Assembly: GCA_026392535.1 (NCBI GenBank)
Contig: JAPLBX010000078.1
Location: forward strand, 3,006-45,247
Direction of reading: 5' to 3'
Source of the DNA: Actinomycetota bacterium
GTDB lineage: Bacteria > Actinomycetota > Actinomycetes > S36-B12 > UBA5976
Length of the DNA: 42,242 bases
Below the pieces are notes generated by a model that saw nothing but the letters and a program-made list of their open reading frames with translations, did not search any database and was not told the origin of the DNA. Made by a program: the position numbers and the translations under genes. This document shows positions 1 to 7,856 of this stretch, one piece after another. The stretch's first letter is position 1; each line of letters opens with the position of its first letter.

Positions 1-566
1 AAACTCCGTTCCTTCGATTCACTCCACAAGATCTTTGGGTGGTAATCGTGGGTTGGGCTTTAGTCGCGATTTTCTCTGCTTTCACATTCCTTTTGATGCG
101 TTCTCCTTGGGGACGCGTGATTAAAGCTATTCGTGAAGACGAAGACGCAGTTCGATCACTTGGTAAGAGTGTTTACTTCTATAAAATGGAATCACTAATT
201 CTTGGTGGTATTGCCGGTGCATTCGCTGGTTTTGTTTTTGCAGTATCTCGTCAGAGTGTGCAACCAGATAACTACTCGACTGCTCTCACGTTCTTTGCCT
301 ATGCAGTTGTGATCCTCGGTGGCGCTGCTCGCGTTATGGGACCTGTCATCGGCGCAGTAATTTTCTGGTTCTTACTCGTAGTTGTTGAACAAGTATTGCG
401 CCAAGCTGTTGGAGCTGACTTAATTCCAAAATGGCTGATGACAACTAATCAAGTGGGTCAGGTTCGATTCATGCTTGTTGGCTTATGTTTGATGCTGCTG
501 ATGATTTTCCGACCACAAGGTATTTTTGGAGATAAGAAGGAGTTGGCCCTCGATGCTCGTGCATGA
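1..566 (+). CDS. livM: Branched-chain amino acid type ABC transporter permease LivM, C-terminal part
   Basis: Inner-membrane permease subunit of a HAAT/Liv-type uptake ABC transporter. The reading frame is open to the left edge (codons from base 3), so the start lies outside the window and only about 187 residues are seen of a protein usually near 300 or more. Visible are several hydrophobic spans, the cytoplasmic coupling region around GRVIKAIREDEDAVRSLG that contacts the ATPases, and the C-terminal FRPQGIFG motif typical of LivM. The stop overlaps the start of livG by 14 bases, which indicates translational coupling. The substrate cannot be told from sequence: branched-chain amino acids, other amino acids or urea are all carried by this family. 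Confidence 0.9.
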   Translation, partial: TPFLRFTPQDLWVVIVGWALVAIFSAFTFLLMRSPWGRVIKAIREDEDAVRSLGKSVYFYKMESLILGGIAGAFAGFVFAVSRQSVQPDNYSTALTFFAYAVVILGGAARVMGPVIGAVIFWFLLVVVEQVLRQAVGADLIPKWLMTTNQVGQVRFMLVGLCLMLLMIFRPQGIFGDKKELALDARA

Positions 567-1434
567 TGAAAACCCAAGCTCCACTCCAGCAAAAGTTGCG
601 GCAACCAAAGCGTTGGCAAGTGTTGAGGCAAAACCAGGTTCTGCTAAACCAGATCCAATTTTGATTGCAGACAACATCGTTCGCCAGTTTGGTGGTTTAA
701 CAGCTGTTGATGTTGACCATGTTGAAATTCAACGCGGTGCAATCACAGCTTTAATTGGTCCAAATGGTGCTGGTAAAACAACATTCTTCAATTTGCTTAC
801 CGGCTTTGATCAACCAAACTCAGGTGACTGGTCCTTGAATGGCAAATCTTTAAAAGGTAAGCCACCACACAAAGTGTCACGCATGGGAATGGTTAGAACG
901 TTCCAGCTAACCAAAGCACTATTTCGTTTGTCCGTTTTAGACAACATGCGCCTTGGTGCACGCGATCAAATTGGTGAAGGCATCTTCCGCTCACTGCTTC
1001 CATTCCTGTGGAAAAAAGAAGAAGCCGAAATCACAGCCAGTGCTCGCGAATTATTGACTCGTTTCAAAATGATTGAGAAGCAGGATGACTTCGCGGCTGC
1101 ACTTTCAGGTGGCCAACGCAAACTGCTTGAAATGGCGCGCGCCTTGATGACCAATCCAGAACTTGTAATGCTTGACGAACCGATGGCAGGCGTGAACCCA
1201 GCTTTAACTCAATCACTTCTTGGTCACATCAAAGATTTACGTGAACAAGGAATGACAGTTCTGTTCGTTGAACACAACATGGATATGGTGCGCGACATCA
1301 GCGACTGGGTCATCGTGATGGCACAGGGCAAAATTGTTGCTGAAGGTCCGCCAGATGTTGTGATGAGCGACCAAGCAGTTATCGATGCATACCTTGGTGC
1401 TCACCACGATGTTTCACTAGATAAGGGAGAGTAG
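553..1434 (+). CDS. livG: Liv-type ABC transporter ATP-binding protein LivG
   Basis: Cytoplasmic ATPase of the same uptake system. The Walker A motif GPNGAGKTT lies at residues 69-77, followed by signature LSGGQRKLLEMARALM, Walker B LVMLDEP and switch histidine VEHNMD. The ATG at 553 was chosen because AAGGAG (537-542) lies 10 bases upstream; an in-frame TTG at 526 has no such site. The product is 293 residues, longer than the family norm because of about 35 low-complexity N-terminal residues rich in Ala, Lys and Pro before the ABC fold. The gene overlaps livM and is followed after two bases by livF, so the three form one operon. Confidence 0.93.
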   Translation: MLVHDENPSSTPAKVAATKALASVEAKPGSAKPDPILIADNIVRQFGGLTAVDVDHVEIQRGAITALIGPNGAGKTTFFNLLTGFDQPNSGDWSLNGKSLKGKPPHKVSRMGMVRTFQLTKALFRLSVLDNMRLGARDQIGEGIFRSLLPFLWKKEEAEITASARELLTRFKMIEKQDDFAAALSGGQRKLLEMARALMTNPELVMLDEPMAGVNPALTQSLLGHIKDLREQGMTVLFVEHNMDMVRDISDWVIVMAQGKIVAEGPPDVVMSDQAVIDAYLGAHHDVSLDKGE

Positions 1435-1436
1435 GG

Positions 1437-2186
1437 ATGACCAACAATTCCGAAGCTTCAGCCAACGCGCTTATTCGCGCGGACAACCTAGTTGCCGGTT
1501 ACTTCACTGGCGTAAACATCTTGAACGGTTGCGACCTCTATGCAAACCGCGGTGAACTAGTCGGCATCATCGGACCAAACGGCGCAGGTAAATCAACTTT
1601 GCTAAAAGCCATGTTTGGTTTGGTAAAAGTATGGAGCGGAACAGTCACGCTTAACGGAGAAGAAGTAGTTGGCCTGCGTGCTGATCAACTTGTTCGCCGG
1701 GGAATCGGCTTTGTTCCACAGAACAACAACGTTTTTCCTTCTCTCACCATTTTGGAAAACCTTGAGATGGGTGCGATCCAAAATCAAGCTAATTTCAAAG
1801 ACCGATTTGATTTTGTAACCACTTTATTTCCAACCTTAGGTGAGCGTCGTAATCAACGTGCTGGTTCACTCTCAGGTGGAGAACGACAAATGGTTGCGAT
1901 GAGCCGAGCACTAATGATGAATCCAGAAGTTCTACTTCTCGACGAACCAAGCGCAGGTCTTTCTCCAGCCCTTCAAGACACTGTGTTTGTGAACGTGCGA
2001 AACATCAACAAAGCTGGTGTGACCGTGATTATGGTTGAGCAAAATGCTCGCCGTTGTTTGCAAATTGTTGATCGCGGTTATGTATTGGACCAAGGAAAGA
2101 ATGCATACTCTGGCACTGGCCGTGAACTTGCAAACGATCCACATGTTATTGAGTTGTATCTCGGCACGCTTGCAAAAGCTAAATAA
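1437..2186 (+). CDS. livF: Liv-type ABC transporter ATP-binding protein LivF
   Basis: Second ATPase of the transporter, 249 residues, normal length for LivF. It shows Walker A GPNGAGKST, signature LSGGERQMVAMSRALM, Walker B VLLLDEPSAGLSP and the H-loop MVEQNARR. LivG and LivF act as a heterodimer beneath the LivH/LivM permeases. The start ATG follows the livG stop by two bases, and a purine-rich GGGAGAG lies just upstream. It is the last gene of the operon, which ends at the hairpin at 2210-2238. Confidence 0.93.
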   Translation: MTNNSEASANALIRADNLVAGYFTGVNILNGCDLYANRGELVGIIGPNGAGKSTLLKAMFGLVKVWSGTVTLNGEEVVGLRADQLVRRGIGFVPQNNNVFPSLTILENLEMGAIQNQANFKDRFDFVTTLFPTLGERRNQRAGSLSGGERQMVAMSRALMMNPEVLLLDEPSAGLSPALQDTVFVNVRNINKAGVTVIMVEQNARRCLQIVDRGYVLDQGKNAYSGTGRELANDPHVIELYLGTLAKAK

Positions 2187-2207
2187 ATATCAGTCTTAAT
2201 ACATAGA

Positions 2208-2244
2208 AAGAAGGCCCGGTCCAATGGACCGGGCCTTCTTCTTT
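2208..2244. terminator. Bidirectional rho-independent terminator between livF and livK
   Basis: A perfect 13-bp inverted repeat (GAAGGCCCGGTCC at 2210-2222 and its complement at 2226-2238) encloses the three-base loop AAT. It is flanked on the right by TTCTTT and on the left, read on the minus strand, by TTCTATG. It lies between two convergent genes and can serve both. Confidence 0.9.
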
Positions 2245-2251
2245 GATCGAA

Positions 2252-3490
2252 TTAGTCGATTGGAGCAGGAACTGTTCCGTTTACGAATTCGTCTGGCTTA
2301 GCTACGTAAGCATCATTTGCAGTGTATTCATATACACCCATGGTTGCTTGGGTAACTTCACCGTTGGCATCGAATTCAACTGGGCCTGAAAGACCGTCAT
2401 AGTCGATATCTTTACCGTCATCTAGAAGCGCTTTGCAATCAGCAAAGTTTGTGCACTTCTCGCCACCTGCAGAAACAGCCTGTAGGTTTGCAGCGATGGT
2501 TGCACCATCAGTTGCTCCGCCGGCTTGTGCTGCAAGAGCGATCAAGGTAACTGCGTCGTAGTTTTCTGCAGCGTATGAGAAGTCAACCAATTCTGGGTCG
2601 ATTTCTAGCAAACGTGCTTGGAAATCTGCAGTTGCGTAAGCGCCAGGAAGTGTTGCCTTGGTGCCGTTCATGATGCCTGCAGGAAGATCCTTGAATGCGC
2701 TACCTGAAAGGTTTCCGTCGCACAAGTACAACTTGACCTTGTCTGGACCGATACCTTGCTTGATCAATTCTTGAATGATCGTTGCGGTTTCTTCGAAACC
2801 AACAATTGCGATTGCATCTGGATTAGCAGCTTTCACCTTTGTAACTTCAGCAGAGAATTCTTTAGCAGCTTCGCCGTAAACAATAACTTCTGAAGTGCCT
2901 GTGAATGCATTTGCTGCGTACTTAGCAAGACCGTTTCCGTATGCATCGTCGCGGTTGATGATTACAGCGTTTGTTGCTCCGCCGCTAGCCAACAGCTGAC
3001 CAAGAACTGCGCCTTGGAAAGTATCTGATGGAGCAGTACGGAAGTACAAGCCTTTGTCATCGTAAGTGGTTAGGTCAGGAGAGGTGTTTGCACCTGAGAA
3101 CTGAACTACACCAGCAGTTGTGATTTTGTCGATAACTGTTAGTGATACACCTGATGATGCAGCACCAACGATTGCACTAACACCTGCAGCGAGGTGTGAG
3201 TCAACTGTTGTCTGTGCGATATCAGTTGTGGTGTCACCGGAGTCACCCTTGATTGTTTCGACATCCATGCCGAGAACTCCGCCAGCTGCGTTGATGTCTG
3301 CAACAGCAAGATCAACAGCCGCATATTCTGGTGGTCCTAGGAATGCAAGACTGCCTGTTTCTGGCAACAGCGTTCCAATTTTCAGCGGTGAAGCGTCCGC
3401 GGTGTCATCACTGCTTGATGAGCATGCGCTCAATGCAAGTAGGGTGATTCCGAGAACAGCCACAGAGCGCATGTACTTTGAGCGGGACAT
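2252..3490 (-). CDS. livK: Liv-type ABC transporter substrate-binding lipoprotein
   Basis: Extracytoplasmic ligand-binding subunit that should feed the LivM/G/F transporter, with which it is convergent. The start at 3490 was chosen because AGGAG lies 7 bases upstream on the minus strand; this gives 412 residues. The N terminus MSRSKYMRSVAVLGITLLALSAC is a lipoprotein signal with lipobox LSAC and acylated Cys23. The mature part starts with a Ser/Asp-rich linker and then SPLKIGTLLPETGSLAFLG, the opening of a type I periplasmic-binding fold (Peripla_BP_6). Two more cysteines (in GEKCTNFADC) may form a disulfide. The ligand is not predictable from sequence alone. Confidence 0.92.
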   Translation of the reverse strand: MSRSKYMRSVAVLGITLLALSACSSSSDDTADASPLKIGTLLPETGSLAFLGPPEYAAVDLAVADINAAGGVLGMDVETIKGDSGDTTTDIAQTTVDSHLAAGVSAIVGAASSGVSLTVIDKITTAGVVQFSGANTSPDLTTYDDKGLYFRTAPSDTFQGAVLGQLLASGGATNAVIINRDDAYGNGLAKYAANAFTGTSEVIVYGEAAKEFSAEVTKVKAANPDAIAIVGFEETATIIQELIKQGIGPDKVKLYLCDGNLSGSAFKDLPAGIMNGTKATLPGAYATADFQARLLEIDPELVDFSYAAENYDAVTLIALAAQAGGATDGATIAANLQAVSAGGEKCTNFADCKALLDDGKDIDYDGLSGPVEFDANGEVTQATMGVYEYTANDAYVAKPDEFVNGTVPAPID

Positions 3491-3737
3491 TAACCGTCTC
3501 CTTGTATATGTATGGCTCGAGGGAACATCCCTCAAGACGGCGAATTGTTCAGGTAAAAGGTGCCCTTAGGCAAGCGTTTATATGAACAAAAATGCAAAAT
3601 TCCCCTAGATGTAACCTCAATGCCACTGAATATGGAACGTAACTGCAACGGTTTCGCACGCTTAGTGCCTTCCGGGCACCTCAAAAAGAGCCTACTTCGC
3701 TAGTGTGGGGCAAGATTGAGCGGAGAACCGCATAAAA

Positions 3738-5366
3738 ATGAAATTGGGGAATTTAGTGAAAAAGCTTCTAATCCTGGTCAGCCTGGCAGTGCTATTGCTC
3801 AGTGGTTGCGCACCGGCGGCAAATGCCAATTGGATGGATAAATACACCAAGCAGACCGTTACTTGGGAAGAATGCAAGAAGAAGCTTTTCGCGCAATCTG
3901 ATTACCTAGATTCTGGATTTAAAAAAGATGATGTGCTTTGTGCAGAGATTATTGTTCCTATTTCATACGATCCAGATCTAAATAGCCAAGACCTCAAATT
4001 AACTTTGATGAAAGATCCAGCTTCGGGTGTTGCCAGCGACAAAGTTGGCACCATGTTTTCAAATCCAGGTGGACCTGGACAATCAGGATTGGATTACGTC
4101 CAAACGGTTGCATTCCCGCAAGCAATTCGTGATTCATTCGACGTGATTGGTTTTGATCCGCGCGGAGTTGGCGCTTCTTCACCAGTTAAGTGCGACGACG
4201 ATTTAGATTTGCGTTCTTACTATGAATATTATTTTGATTACGAAAATCAAGCACAAGCCGACGAAGACAAAGTTGCAATGGACGAGTATTACCAAGTTTG
4301 TATTGACAAAAACCCAACTTGGTGGGCAATGACCACTACAAATGTTGTGCAGGACTTGGAATTGATGCGCAAGATTTTCACCCCTAAAGATGATTTAAAT
4401 TTCGTAGGACATTCATACGGAACCACAATCGCTGCGGTCTATATTTCAACTTTCCCAAAGCAAGCTGGTCGAATGGTGCTTGATAGTCCGGTTGCATCAA
4501 GCACCGACGAAATCAAAGATCAAGTTGAACAAACTAAGGCATTTGCAAAAGCTCGCACCAAATTGTTCGATCGTTGTGCAACTGATCCGAAGTGCCCAGG
4601 TGACACTCGAGCAGAAGTTGAACAGGTATTAATTGACCTGCGTGATGCTGTGCTTAAGGGCGGAGCAAAGGGCTATGTCGCTGGAATGAAGGACAAGAAT
4701 TTCTTCAAACGAGGCAACGGCTTATCTGCTTACTTCATTTTGCACGGTCTAGATCTACTTGGCTATTACCCAACAGATGAGGTCTATTCAATTTTCCGAA
4801 CCGCAATGAAGCAAGCCAGCAATTTCGACATGTCATATTTCGAATTCTGGGGCTTGATTATGGATGGGTATGACGGAAATACTCTTGAGCGCGACAACTC
4901 TTATGACATCTTGACGATTGTTAATTGCTTGGATGTGGATAGCCGCGATACCAAAACTAAAGCCGAACGCGATAGCGACCAGGCGAAGATTGAGGCTGCC
5001 GACCCATTTGCAACAAAGTTTCGCGACATATATGACTTCGAACCTGCAGATGAAACCGAACCAGGTTGTTACTGGACATGGCGAGCATTTGAAGACGACA
5101 AGATTGTGGATCCGCCAAAGAAGCCAAAGCCATATACAAATACAAGTGGTTCGCAATATCTAATCATCGGATCGCGTGGAGACACAGCAACACCATTTGC
5201 TTGGTCGCAAGGTGTTGCAGCTGACCTCGAGTCACCACTTGTGGTTTATGAAGGTTCAGGTCACGCACAACTATTTAGTGGCATCAAGTGTCTAGACAAT
5301 CTGGCAGTTGAATATCTAGTGAATGGCACAGTGCCACCAGCTGGGACTAGCTGCAAGGCTAAATAG
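3738..5366 (+). CDS. Secreted alpha/beta-hydrolase lipoprotein, TAP-like S33 peptidase family
   Basis: Probable exported serine peptidase of the tripeptidyl-aminopeptidase-like group common in actinobacteria, 542 residues. The first 24 residues form a lipoprotein signal with lipobox LSGC (Cys24). The alpha/beta-hydrolase core shows the oxyanion motif NPGGPGQSG (109-117), FDPRGVGAS, the nucleophile elbow GHSYG (Ser226), and a C-terminal TAP-like domain with SRGDTATP (Asp482) and GSGHAQ (His509), so the catalytic triad is complete. A GGAG about 12 bases upstream is the only visible ribosome site. It probably trims peptides outside the membrane, and a peptide-derived amino-acid supply would suit the adjacent Liv transporter; that link is inference. 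Confidence 0.85.
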   Translation: MKLGNLVKKLLILVSLAVLLLSGCAPAANANWMDKYTKQTVTWEECKKKLFAQSDYLDSGFKKDDVLCAEIIVPISYDPDLNSQDLKLTLMKDPASGVASDKVGTMFSNPGGPGQSGLDYVQTVAFPQAIRDSFDVIGFDPRGVGASSPVKCDDDLDLRSYYEYYFDYENQAQADEDKVAMDEYYQVCIDKNPTWWAMTTTNVVQDLELMRKIFTPKDDLNFVGHSYGTTIAAVYISTFPKQAGRMVLDSPVASSTDEIKDQVEQTKAFAKARTKLFDRCATDPKCPGDTRAEVEQVLIDLRDAVLKGGAKGYVAGMKDKNFFKRGNGLSAYFILHGLDLLGYYPTDEVYSIFRTAMKQASNFDMSYFEFWGLIMDGYDGNTLERDNSYDILTIVNCLDVDSRDTKTKAERDSDQAKIEAADPFATKFRDIYDFEPADETEPGCYWTWRAFEDDKIVDPPKKPKPYTNTSGSQYLIIGSRGDTATPFAWSQGVAADLESPLVVYEGSGHAQLFSGIKCLDNLAVEYLVNGTVPPAGTSCKAK

Positions 5367-6307
5367 CCAAGATCAATATAAACAACTGAAACAAAATAAG
5401 TTTCCAAATTCTTGGCATGTTCATTCGCATTAACTAATTTCGGATAGCCGCGCCATTCGCCAAATCCATCCGGTCCGACATATGCGCCACCTGGAATATC
5501 GGTTTCGGTAGCTGCATATAGCTGAGGCAGAGCGCCCATGCGAGCTTCTTGTCCCATGACACCTTCGATATTTTTAGTTAGCTTGCGAAAAATACTTGGC
5601 GCTGAAGGTGCAACACTTGATGAAAGATTTGTTGCGCTATAGCCAGGATGTGCCGCTAAAGATTTGAAATTTGTTTTACCTGCTGCAGTTGCACGGCGTT
5701 GAAGTTCGAATGCGAAAAGGAGATTTGCCAATTTACTTTGCGCGTATGCACCCCAGGCAGAATATTTCTTGTCGCTCATCAGATCATCCCAATGCATTTG
5801 ACCAAGTTTCATTTGGCTCATTTTGTGTGCATTGGAAGAAACTGTGACAACTCGTGGTGATGCGCTTTTCATCAGGGCAGGCCAAAGTTGTGCTGTCAAA
5901 GCAAAGTGGCCTAAATGATTTGTGCCAAGCTGTAATTCAAAACCGTCAGATGTGTGTGATTTAGGTGGCGCCATGATTCCAGCATTGTTGATCAACACAT
6001 CGATTGGTTTGGAAGAAAGATTTGCTGCGAAATTCTTAATACTAGAAAGTGATGCTAGGTCTAATTCCTGCACATCGATTTGAACAGAACCAAAGTTCTT
6101 AGCGATTGATTCCCGGGCAGCATTGCCTTTGGCCAAGTCTCGGCAAGCCAAGGTCACAATCGCACCACGAGTTGCTAAGGCACGCACAGTTTCTAGCCCA
6201 AGACCAGAGTTGCCACCTGTCACAACAAAGTGTTTGCCTTGAATATCTGGGATGTTTGATTCGGACCAATAAATACGGCTCATTGCATTACTCGTTGAAA
6301 TACTCAT
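5261..6307 (-). CDS. Short-chain dehydrogenase/reductase (retinol dehydrogenase-like)
   Basis: NAD(P)-dependent oxidoreductase of the classical SDR type. It has the cofactor motif TGGNSGLG (30-37), NNAG (107-110), catalytic Ser157/158, and YAQSK with Tyr188 and Lys192. The substrate is unknown. The family usually ends a short way after the GEWRGYPK motif, but here the frame runs on for about 60 residues, and the last 35 codons lie antisense to the C terminus of the peptidase lipoprotein, a 106-base convergent overlap. Other minus-strand frames stop at 5373 and 5359, so a frameshift near 5400 may have lengthened the tail. The ATG at 6307 has a weak AAGG 7 bases upstream. Confidence 0.82.
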   Translation of the reverse strand: MSISTSNAMSRIYWSESNIPDIQGKHFVVTGGNSGLGLETVRALATRGAIVTLACRDLAKGNAARESIAKNFGSVQIDVQELDLASLSSIKNFAANLSSKPIDVLINNAGIMAPPKSHTSDGFELQLGTNHLGHFALTAQLWPALMKSASPRVVTVSSNAHKMSQMKLGQMHWDDLMSDKKYSAWGAYAQSKLANLLFAFELQRRATAAGKTNFKSLAAHPGYSATNLSSSVAPSAPSIFRKLTKNIEGVMGQEARMGALPQLYAATETDIPGGAYVGPDGFGEWRGYPKLVNANEHAKNLETYFVSVVYIDLGYLALQLVPAGGTVPFTRYSTARLSRHLMPLNSCA

Positions 6308-6406
6308 GAGACAACCTTGGCAGAGGTTGGTCTGACCTGCGATTTCAGCCTTGCCTTGCGCTCGGCTATTCTTCGCGCGCTGCTTTATCGAACAGCTAAA
6401 GCACTT

Positions 6407-6479
6407 GCCCTCTTAGCTCAGTAGGTAGAGCATCTCCATGGTAAGGAGAAGGTCTGCGGTTCGATTCCGCAAGGGGGCC
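6407..6479 (+). tRNA. tRNA-Thr (anticodon GGT)
   Basis: A full cloverleaf folds: acceptor GCCCTCT/AGGGGGC, D arm GCTC/GAGC, anticodon stem TCTCC/GGAGA with loop ATGGTAA (anticodon GGT, reads ACC and ACU), T arm TGCGG/CCGCA with loop TTCGATT. The 3' CCA is not encoded. It begins the tRNA-Thr, tRNA-Met, rpmG group that precedes the dehydratase and murB genes. Confidence 0.95.
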
Positions 6480-6512
6480 CGGAAAAATGGAGTTAACGCT
6501 CTTGATTTCCAA

Positions 6513-6586
6513 GGCGGGGTAGCTCAGCCTGGTAGAGCAAACGGCTCATAATCGTTGTGTCGCCGGTTCAAGTCCGGCCTCCGCTA
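6513..6586 (+). tRNA. tRNA-Met (anticodon CAT), elongator type
   Basis: The cloverleaf has acceptor GGCGGGG/CTCCGCT, D arm GCTC/GAGC, anticodon stem AACGG/TCGTT with loop CTCATAA (anticodon CAT), T arm GCCGG/CCGGC with loop TTCAAGT, and discriminator A. The acceptor is paired at its first position and the anticodon stem lacks the three G:C pairs of initiators, so it is an elongator Met tRNA; a lysidine-modified tRNA-Ile cannot be fully excluded. CCA is not encoded. Confidence 0.92.
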
Positions 6587-6664
6587 CGTCTCGAATGAAG
6601 GTTCGAGCAAACATGTTTCGCAGATCGCGGGATGTGTCCTAACTACAAGGCTAGGAGTCGCACT

Positions 6665-6835
6665 ATGGCTAAAAAAGGTTCAGATATACGTCCGAAGATC
6701 ACACTCGCTTGTGGCGACTGCAAAGGACGCAACTACATCACGCGTAAGAATCGTCGTAATGATCCAGACCGCATTGAGTTGAACAAGTTCTGCCCAATCT
6801 GTGGAAAACACACGGTTCATAAAGAAACTCGTTGA
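6665..6835 (+). CDS. rpmG: 50S ribosomal protein L33, zinc-binding form
   Basis: Small large-subunit protein of 56 residues near the E site. It carries two CxxC knuckles (CGDC and CPIC), so it is the C+ zinc-ribbon paralogue. An upstream in-frame ATG at 6632 was rejected, since AGGAG at 6653-6657 lies 7 bases before the ATG at 6665 and the family starts MAKKG. It follows tRNA-Met by 78 bases and ends at a strong terminator, so it is probably cotranscribed with the two tRNAs. Confidence 0.95.
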   Translation: MAKKGSDIRPKITLACGDCKGRNYITRKNRRNDPDRIELNKFCPICGKHTVHKETR

Positions 6836-6856
6836 TCTCGAAGTTTTACGCAAGGA

Positions 6857-6895
6857 TTCTGGCCAACACCGACGGGTGTTGGCCAGAACTTTTTA
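6857..6895 (+). terminator. Rho-independent terminator after rpmG
   Basis: A 14-bp inverted repeat (6857-6870 with 6875-6888) with loop GACG is followed by CTTTTTAT. It separates the tRNA-rpmG transcript from hadA. Confidence 0.9.
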
Positions 6896-6942
6896 TATCC
6901 ACTATTAAAAACAACTAGCCTTTAGGCTTACGCTTTACCAAA

Positions 6943-6979
6943 GGATGTTGATTTCTCAGGATGTTGATTTCTCAGGATG
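6943..6979 (+). repeat. Tandem 16-bp direct repeat upstream of hadA
   Basis: GGATGTTGATTTCTCA occurs twice back to back (6943-6958 and 6959-6974), followed by the first five bases of a third copy. It ends 18 bases before the hadA start. It could be replication slippage or a duplicated regulatory site; nothing in the sequence decides. Confidence 0.9.
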
Positions 6980-6997
6980 CGAAGGGATGGGAAATAG

Positions 6998-7447
6998 ATG
7001 GCTCTCAACTTAGATAGCGTCGGAAAGACTTTTTCATCTCCACGTACTTATGTAGTGGGTCGCGAAAAGCTGCGGGAGTTTGCCCGTGCTGTTGGCGAGA
7101 CTTCTTCGGTCTGCCACGACGTTGAAGCAGCCAAAGCAGCTGGTCACTTGGATTTAGTTGCCCCAGTCACTTTCCCGATTGCAATTACTTTAGAAATCAT
7201 GGGCGAATCAGCCACCTCACCTGAAGTTGGGTTGAACTGGTCTCGGGTTGTGCATGGGGAACAGAGATTTAAATATGAACGTGCAATTGTGGCTGGCGAT
7301 GAACTGTCTATCACCACAACCATTGAAGAGATTAAGCCAATTGCGGGAAATCACTTGATTACTTTGCGTGGTGATGTTTATGCGGCAGACAAAAGTTTGA
7401 TTGCTCAAGTTTGGACTGGCCTAGTTGAGCGAGGTCCTGAAGCATGA
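6998..7447 (+). CDS. MaoC-type dehydratase N-terminal-like subunit, HadA-like
   Basis: Single hot-dog fold protein of 149 residues resembling subunit A of the (3R)-hydroxyacyl-ACP dehydratase (FAS1-like dehydratase, Rv0635 type). It begins MALNLDSVGKTF and carries the GEQRFKYERAIVAGDEL stretch typical of this half. The A subunit binds the acyl chain and lacks the catalytic pair, which is supplied by the next gene. The two genes overlap in ATGA, which fits a stoichiometric complex. Placement between rpmG and murB matches the actinobacterial layout. The role in fatty-acid elongation is by family. Confidence 0.82.
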   Translation: MALNLDSVGKTFSSPRTYVVGREKLREFARAVGETSSVCHDVEAAKAAGHLDLVAPVTFPIAITLEIMGESATSPEVGLNWSRVVHGEQRFKYERAIVAGDELSITTTIEEIKPIAGNHLITLRGDVYAADKSLIAQVWTGLVERGPEA

Positions 7448-7851
7448 AAAATGTAGAAGTTGGATTTGAACTTCCAGAACTTAAAGTAAACGTGAAGCGT
7501 TCAGACTTAATTCAGTATGCAGGTGCATCTGGTGATTTCAATATCATTCACTGGAACGAACGAACTGCACTTGCAGTTGGTCTGCCTGGCGTAATCGCCC
7601 ATGGCATGTTGACGATGGGTCAAGCGATAAATGTTGTGACTCGATGGGCAGGTTCGCCTGCAAACGTGATTGATTACACAGTTCGATTCACCCGCCCAGT
7701 TGTTGTTCCGGACAACGACAAAGGTGTTGAGGTTGTATTCAATGCAAAAGTTTCAGCTTTGAACGAAGATGGCACCGCGAAGATTGATATCAATGCGGTC
7801 TTCGAAGATAAAACTGTGCTTGGCAAAGCCAGCGCGATTGTTCGACTCTAA
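7444..7851 (+). CDS. MaoC-type (R)-hydratase, HadB-like catalytic subunit
   Basis: Catalytic hot-dog partner of the preceding protein, 135 residues. The hydratase-2 signature YAGASGDFNIIHWNER is present with the Asp and His of the catalytic dyad, followed by GLPGVIAHGMLTMG. It should dehydrate (3R)-hydroxyacyl-ACP/CoA in fatty-acid synthesis, or hydrate enoyl-CoA. Its ATG overlaps the hadA stop by four bases. No third HadC-like subunit is present here. Confidence 0.85.
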   Translation: MKNVEVGFELPELKVNVKRSDLIQYAGASGDFNIIHWNERTALAVGLPGVIAHGMLTMGQAINVVTRWAGSPANVIDYTVRFTRPVVVPDNDKGVEVVFNAKVSALNEDGTAKIDINAVFEDKTVLGKASAIVRL

Positions 7852-7856
7852 TCTCA

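Noticed and set aside
2256..2290. Shared VNGTVP end in LivK and in the S33 peptidase (near 5320)
   Set aside because: Six residues only, in unrelated folds; most likely coincidence.
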